Source: Triangularia verruculosa (lineage: Eukaryota > Ascomycota > Sordariomycetes > Sordariales > Podosporaceae). Taken from it: 64,000 bases of DNA. Below, in pieces: positions 61,776 to 64,000 of this stretch; within the stretch, counting starts at the first letter, position 1, and each line of letters opens with the position of its first letter. The translations under genes and the position numbers were made by a program. Under the pieces are notes generated by a model. That model was not told where the DNA came from and did no database searches. It saw only the letters and a program-made list of their open reading frames with translations. Location of the stretch: positions 170,801 through 234,800 of the forward strand of contig MU863929.1 of NCBI GenBank assembly GCA_033296885.1, in the 5' to 3' direction.

Positions 61776-62175
61776 GAGACACACTCCCCGTACTATGCAC
61801 TTTGTCAATCCGTACTATGTAGGTATAGCTAAAGACAATAGCTACGATATCATCACCGTAGAATGGTAATTGAAATCTTATTCCTTGCAGCCTTTTAACT
61901 ATCTTTTAAAGCCCTTTAATTATCTTTTAACCTTTCAACTATCTTTTTAAACCTTTTAACTATCTTTTAAAGCCTTTCAACTACCTTTTTAAGCCTTTTA
62001 GCTATTTTTAAGGCCTTTTAACTATCTTTTAAGCCCTTTTAATTATTTTTTAAACCTTTTAATTATCCTTTAATACTATATACCTACTTTGCAGTGCTAG
62101 TTATTTTATCTAAGACGTAACACTTTACCCACATAGTACAGATTGACAAAGTACATAGTACGGGGAGTGTGTCTC
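61776..62175. mobile_element. 400-bp MITE-like element with inverted ends and 8-bp target duplication
   Basis: The ends begin GAGACACACTCCCCGTACTA and are inverted copies of each other over about 46 bases, with mismatches at only two or three places, all transitions. The element is flanked on both sides by a perfect TTATTTAT (61768-61775 and 62176-62183). An 8-bp duplication is typical of hAT-type transposition. There is no open frame, so it is non-autonomous. The middle is a minisatellite. Confidence 0.85.
61891..62075. repeat. Minisatellite inside the MITE, about nine units of 19-22 bp
   Basis: Units follow the pattern CCTTTTAACTATCTTTTAAA with small substitutions and length changes in the T and A runs. 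Confidence 0.9.
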
Positions 62176-62265
62176 TTATTTATATACCTATCTTCAGCAT
62201 ATCTATGCCGTAATATTACGAGAGCTTAAAAGAAGGTTCTCCAACACCATGGATGATGTGAAGAT

Positions 62266-62870
62266 CAAAGAGATCCATTGAACTCAGGTTACCTTAGGGT
62301 CGCAAGTCTTTGGAAAAGAACTTTTGGGAAAAGGCTGAATGTGAGGGCTGTCTATCTAAGAACATCTGAAGTTTGGTATATAAAAGTGATGAAGATCTTA
62401 GGCAAGGCAACTAAGAACCTAAGAGCTTAGTAAATAAGAGACTTTCCAGTTCTGGACCACCCAAACGGCTAGTCCTGGACCCTCCGAAGTGGATTATAGT
62501 TATATAAGGTACTCGTAGTTAGCATTTTCCACAACTTCTTTCTATCACCACCGCTTTAAAAAGCGACCGCTATCATCGGGCTCCATTTCTACCTATATTA
62601 AAAACGATCTAGGTAGGAAGCAGCCGCTTTAGGCTCTGTAACAGCGACAATTATATCCTCCGGGCGATTCCTAAACCCTGCATCCCGCGATTGTGTTGTG
62701 CTGCGCACTAAGGCTCCTCATCGCTGGTGTGGTGATGACGAATTTCATCTTAAGAAGATTCCGATTCTGTTTAATCTCTTCATAAATACATACTGCTTAG
62801 TCAAGCCTCCCATTTAGCTAACAATCGCCCACTTTCGACCTCTTACACCTTCTCCCCTCTATATACTAAT
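62266..62870. repeat. Dispersed repeat B, rearranged and mutated copy
   Basis: 62268-62315 matches 44219-44268 directly. 62750-62870 matches 44213-44090 in reverse orientation, so the two halves are inverted relative to each other and separated by about 430 bases. Many differences are CA-to-TA or TG-to-TA changes, including loss of the ATG in CATCATGAATACATACTG. Confidence 0.7.
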
Positions 62871-62939
62871 ATAACTATCAACTGGTTTCTTAACTCCTTT
62901 AAACAAAAATCAGTAGCATAAATAGCTATATATTTCAGA

Positions 62940-63300
62940 AGAAAGCTATCTCCTAATAATAAAGGATTAGATTAGTCCTTAAGAATTACCTCGGGATATT
63001 AAACTTCCTTAACCTCTTATATAAATATATATAGCCAGCTAAATAATAGAGGTTTTAAAAATCCCCGGCTAACTTAACCTATAAGAAATACTCTGAGATA
63101 TTTAATTTTTATATCCTCTCCGTTAGTAAATATAAATAAACGTAATTAATCAAGTAATTAAGGCTTTATTAAGTTAACTTAGCCCGTAAGAATTACCTTA
63201 AGATATTTAATTTATATTCCTAACTTTATAACCTCTTTATTTAAAAATATAAATATAGGAAGTTAATAGAGAAATAAAAGCCCTATTAAATTATCCTTAA
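62940..63300. repeat. AT-rich tandem array of about 103-bp units
   Basis: The phrase AAGAATTACC (or AAGAAATACT) followed by GATATTTAATTT recurs at about 62981, 63083 and 63188. Each copy is followed by an AT-rich TAAATATAAATA section. It is embedded in a TA-dominated RIP-like block that runs to about 63560 and has no coding potential. Confidence 0.65.
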
Positions 63301-63566
63301 TATAAAATAACTATATATATCTCTAGTTTTAAACTTTAAGTTAGTTATAATTAATATCTTTAAATTAATATATCTTAATATACTTAAACCGTTTATAATA
63401 AAAGGGATAAACGCCGATAAGTAAGTAGATTAAAAGCTGGATTTAAAGATTATTGAAAATATAGTATTTATATAAAAACTTAAAGTTAAAAAAATATAAA
63501 GTTACGTTAAATTAAAAGAGAGGATACTTACGTAGTTAAAGGAAGTATTCTACGCACGTCTAGTAC

Positions 63567-64000
63567 TGTGACGAACCCCTGTACAGAACCTCTGAAAGGG
63601 ATACTCGGTTGAAGGCTACTTCTGACAATTGGTTCGGTACAGCTAAACAGTACACAACAAGATATCTCAATGTAAACACAAGATACCGTGAATACAAGCT
63701 GTAATTACATACTACGGAACTATCAACGAACTATCTAGTTCCTCCGTATATATAGACCTATAGATCACCAGGATCACGTTCCTCAAAGGTAATCTAGATC
63801 ACCTTTCCTTCCTATAGCTCACTACGCTTATTATAATCCTATCGCTCCGCTTACCGTAATCCTATCACTCTACTTACCGAGATCACTGTAAGCCTTTCGC
63901 TCCACTTCTGTGACGAACCCCTGTACAGAACCTCTGAAAGGGATACTCGGTTGAAGGCTACTTCTGACAATTGGTTCGGTGCAGCTAAACAGTGCACAAC
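63567..64000. mobile_element. Two LTR-like direct repeats, the second cut by the window end
   Basis: The 92 bases from 63567 (TGTGACGAACCCCTGTACAG onward) recur at 63909-64000, an offset of 342 bp. The repeat begins with TG, as LTRs do. The only two differences are A in the first copy against G in the second, at 63639/63981 and 63652/63994, both in a T-A versus T-G context. Either a 342-bp LTR sits head to tail with a second one, or this is the start of a compound element. Confidence 0.7.

Noticed and set aside
62940..63300. CRISPR-like array
   Set aside because: Units of about 103 bp are degenerate throughout, without short conserved repeats and unique spacers, and the genome is eukaryotic.

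Overview
The window is nuclear DNA of a filamentous ascomycete (Pezizomycotina). The gene set and the marks of repeat-induced point mutation (RIP) suggest a Sordariomycete, probably Sordariales-like. The grounds are short introns of about 50-95 bp with GTRNGY donors and YAG acceptors, a Zn2Cys6 transcription factor, and fungal versions of IML1, STU1/CLASP, ZRC1 and VCX1. Repeat copies also differ mainly by C-to-T and G-to-A changes beside long, very AT-rich tracts. I assembled the gene models by hand from splice signals, reading phase and family motifs. None was checked by a search.

Left part (1-29 kb): a few genes, all on the minus strand, with very long spacers. They are an RBR-type E3 ubiquitin ligase running off the left edge, a Zn2Cys6 transcription factor (about 9.0-11.2 kb), a secreted beta-propeller lactonase whose last exon encodes a GPI-anchor signal (17.8-19.3 kb), and a folliculin-interacting-protein/Lst4-like protein (24.7-28.4 kb).

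Middle (33-49 kb): a vacuolar zinc transporter of the CDF family (ZRC1/COT1-like, minus) is divergent from IML1, the DEPDC5-like subunit of the SEACIT/GATOR1 complex (plus). A vacuolar-type Ca2+/H+ exchanger (VCX1-like) follows. Lst4/FNIP and IML1 both act in amino-acid control of TORC1 at the vacuole or lysosome, and the zinc and calcium transporters are expected on the same membrane. Around 42-45 kb and 48.8-49.6 kb lies accessory DNA: an AT-rich RIP-like block, a gene encoding tandem 37-39-residue repeats, a frame-broken PAN/apple-like fragment, and a fragment of a type II membrane protein.

Right part (51-62 kb): a DUF6594-like membrane protein gene that appears broken by a 4-bp duplication, a coiled-coil gene fragment, the microtubule-stabilising CLASP protein STU1 (minus), and a divergent basic-secretory-protein-like metallopeptidase (plus).

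Right edge (61.6-64 kb): repeat-rich DNA. It holds a 400-bp non-autonomous element with about 46-bp terminal inverted repeats, a perfect 8-bp target duplication and an internal minisatellite. Beyond it are a RIP-like copy of the 5' part of the 44-kb repeat-protein gene, an AT-rich array of about 103-bp units, and two LTR-like direct repeats, the second cut by the window end.
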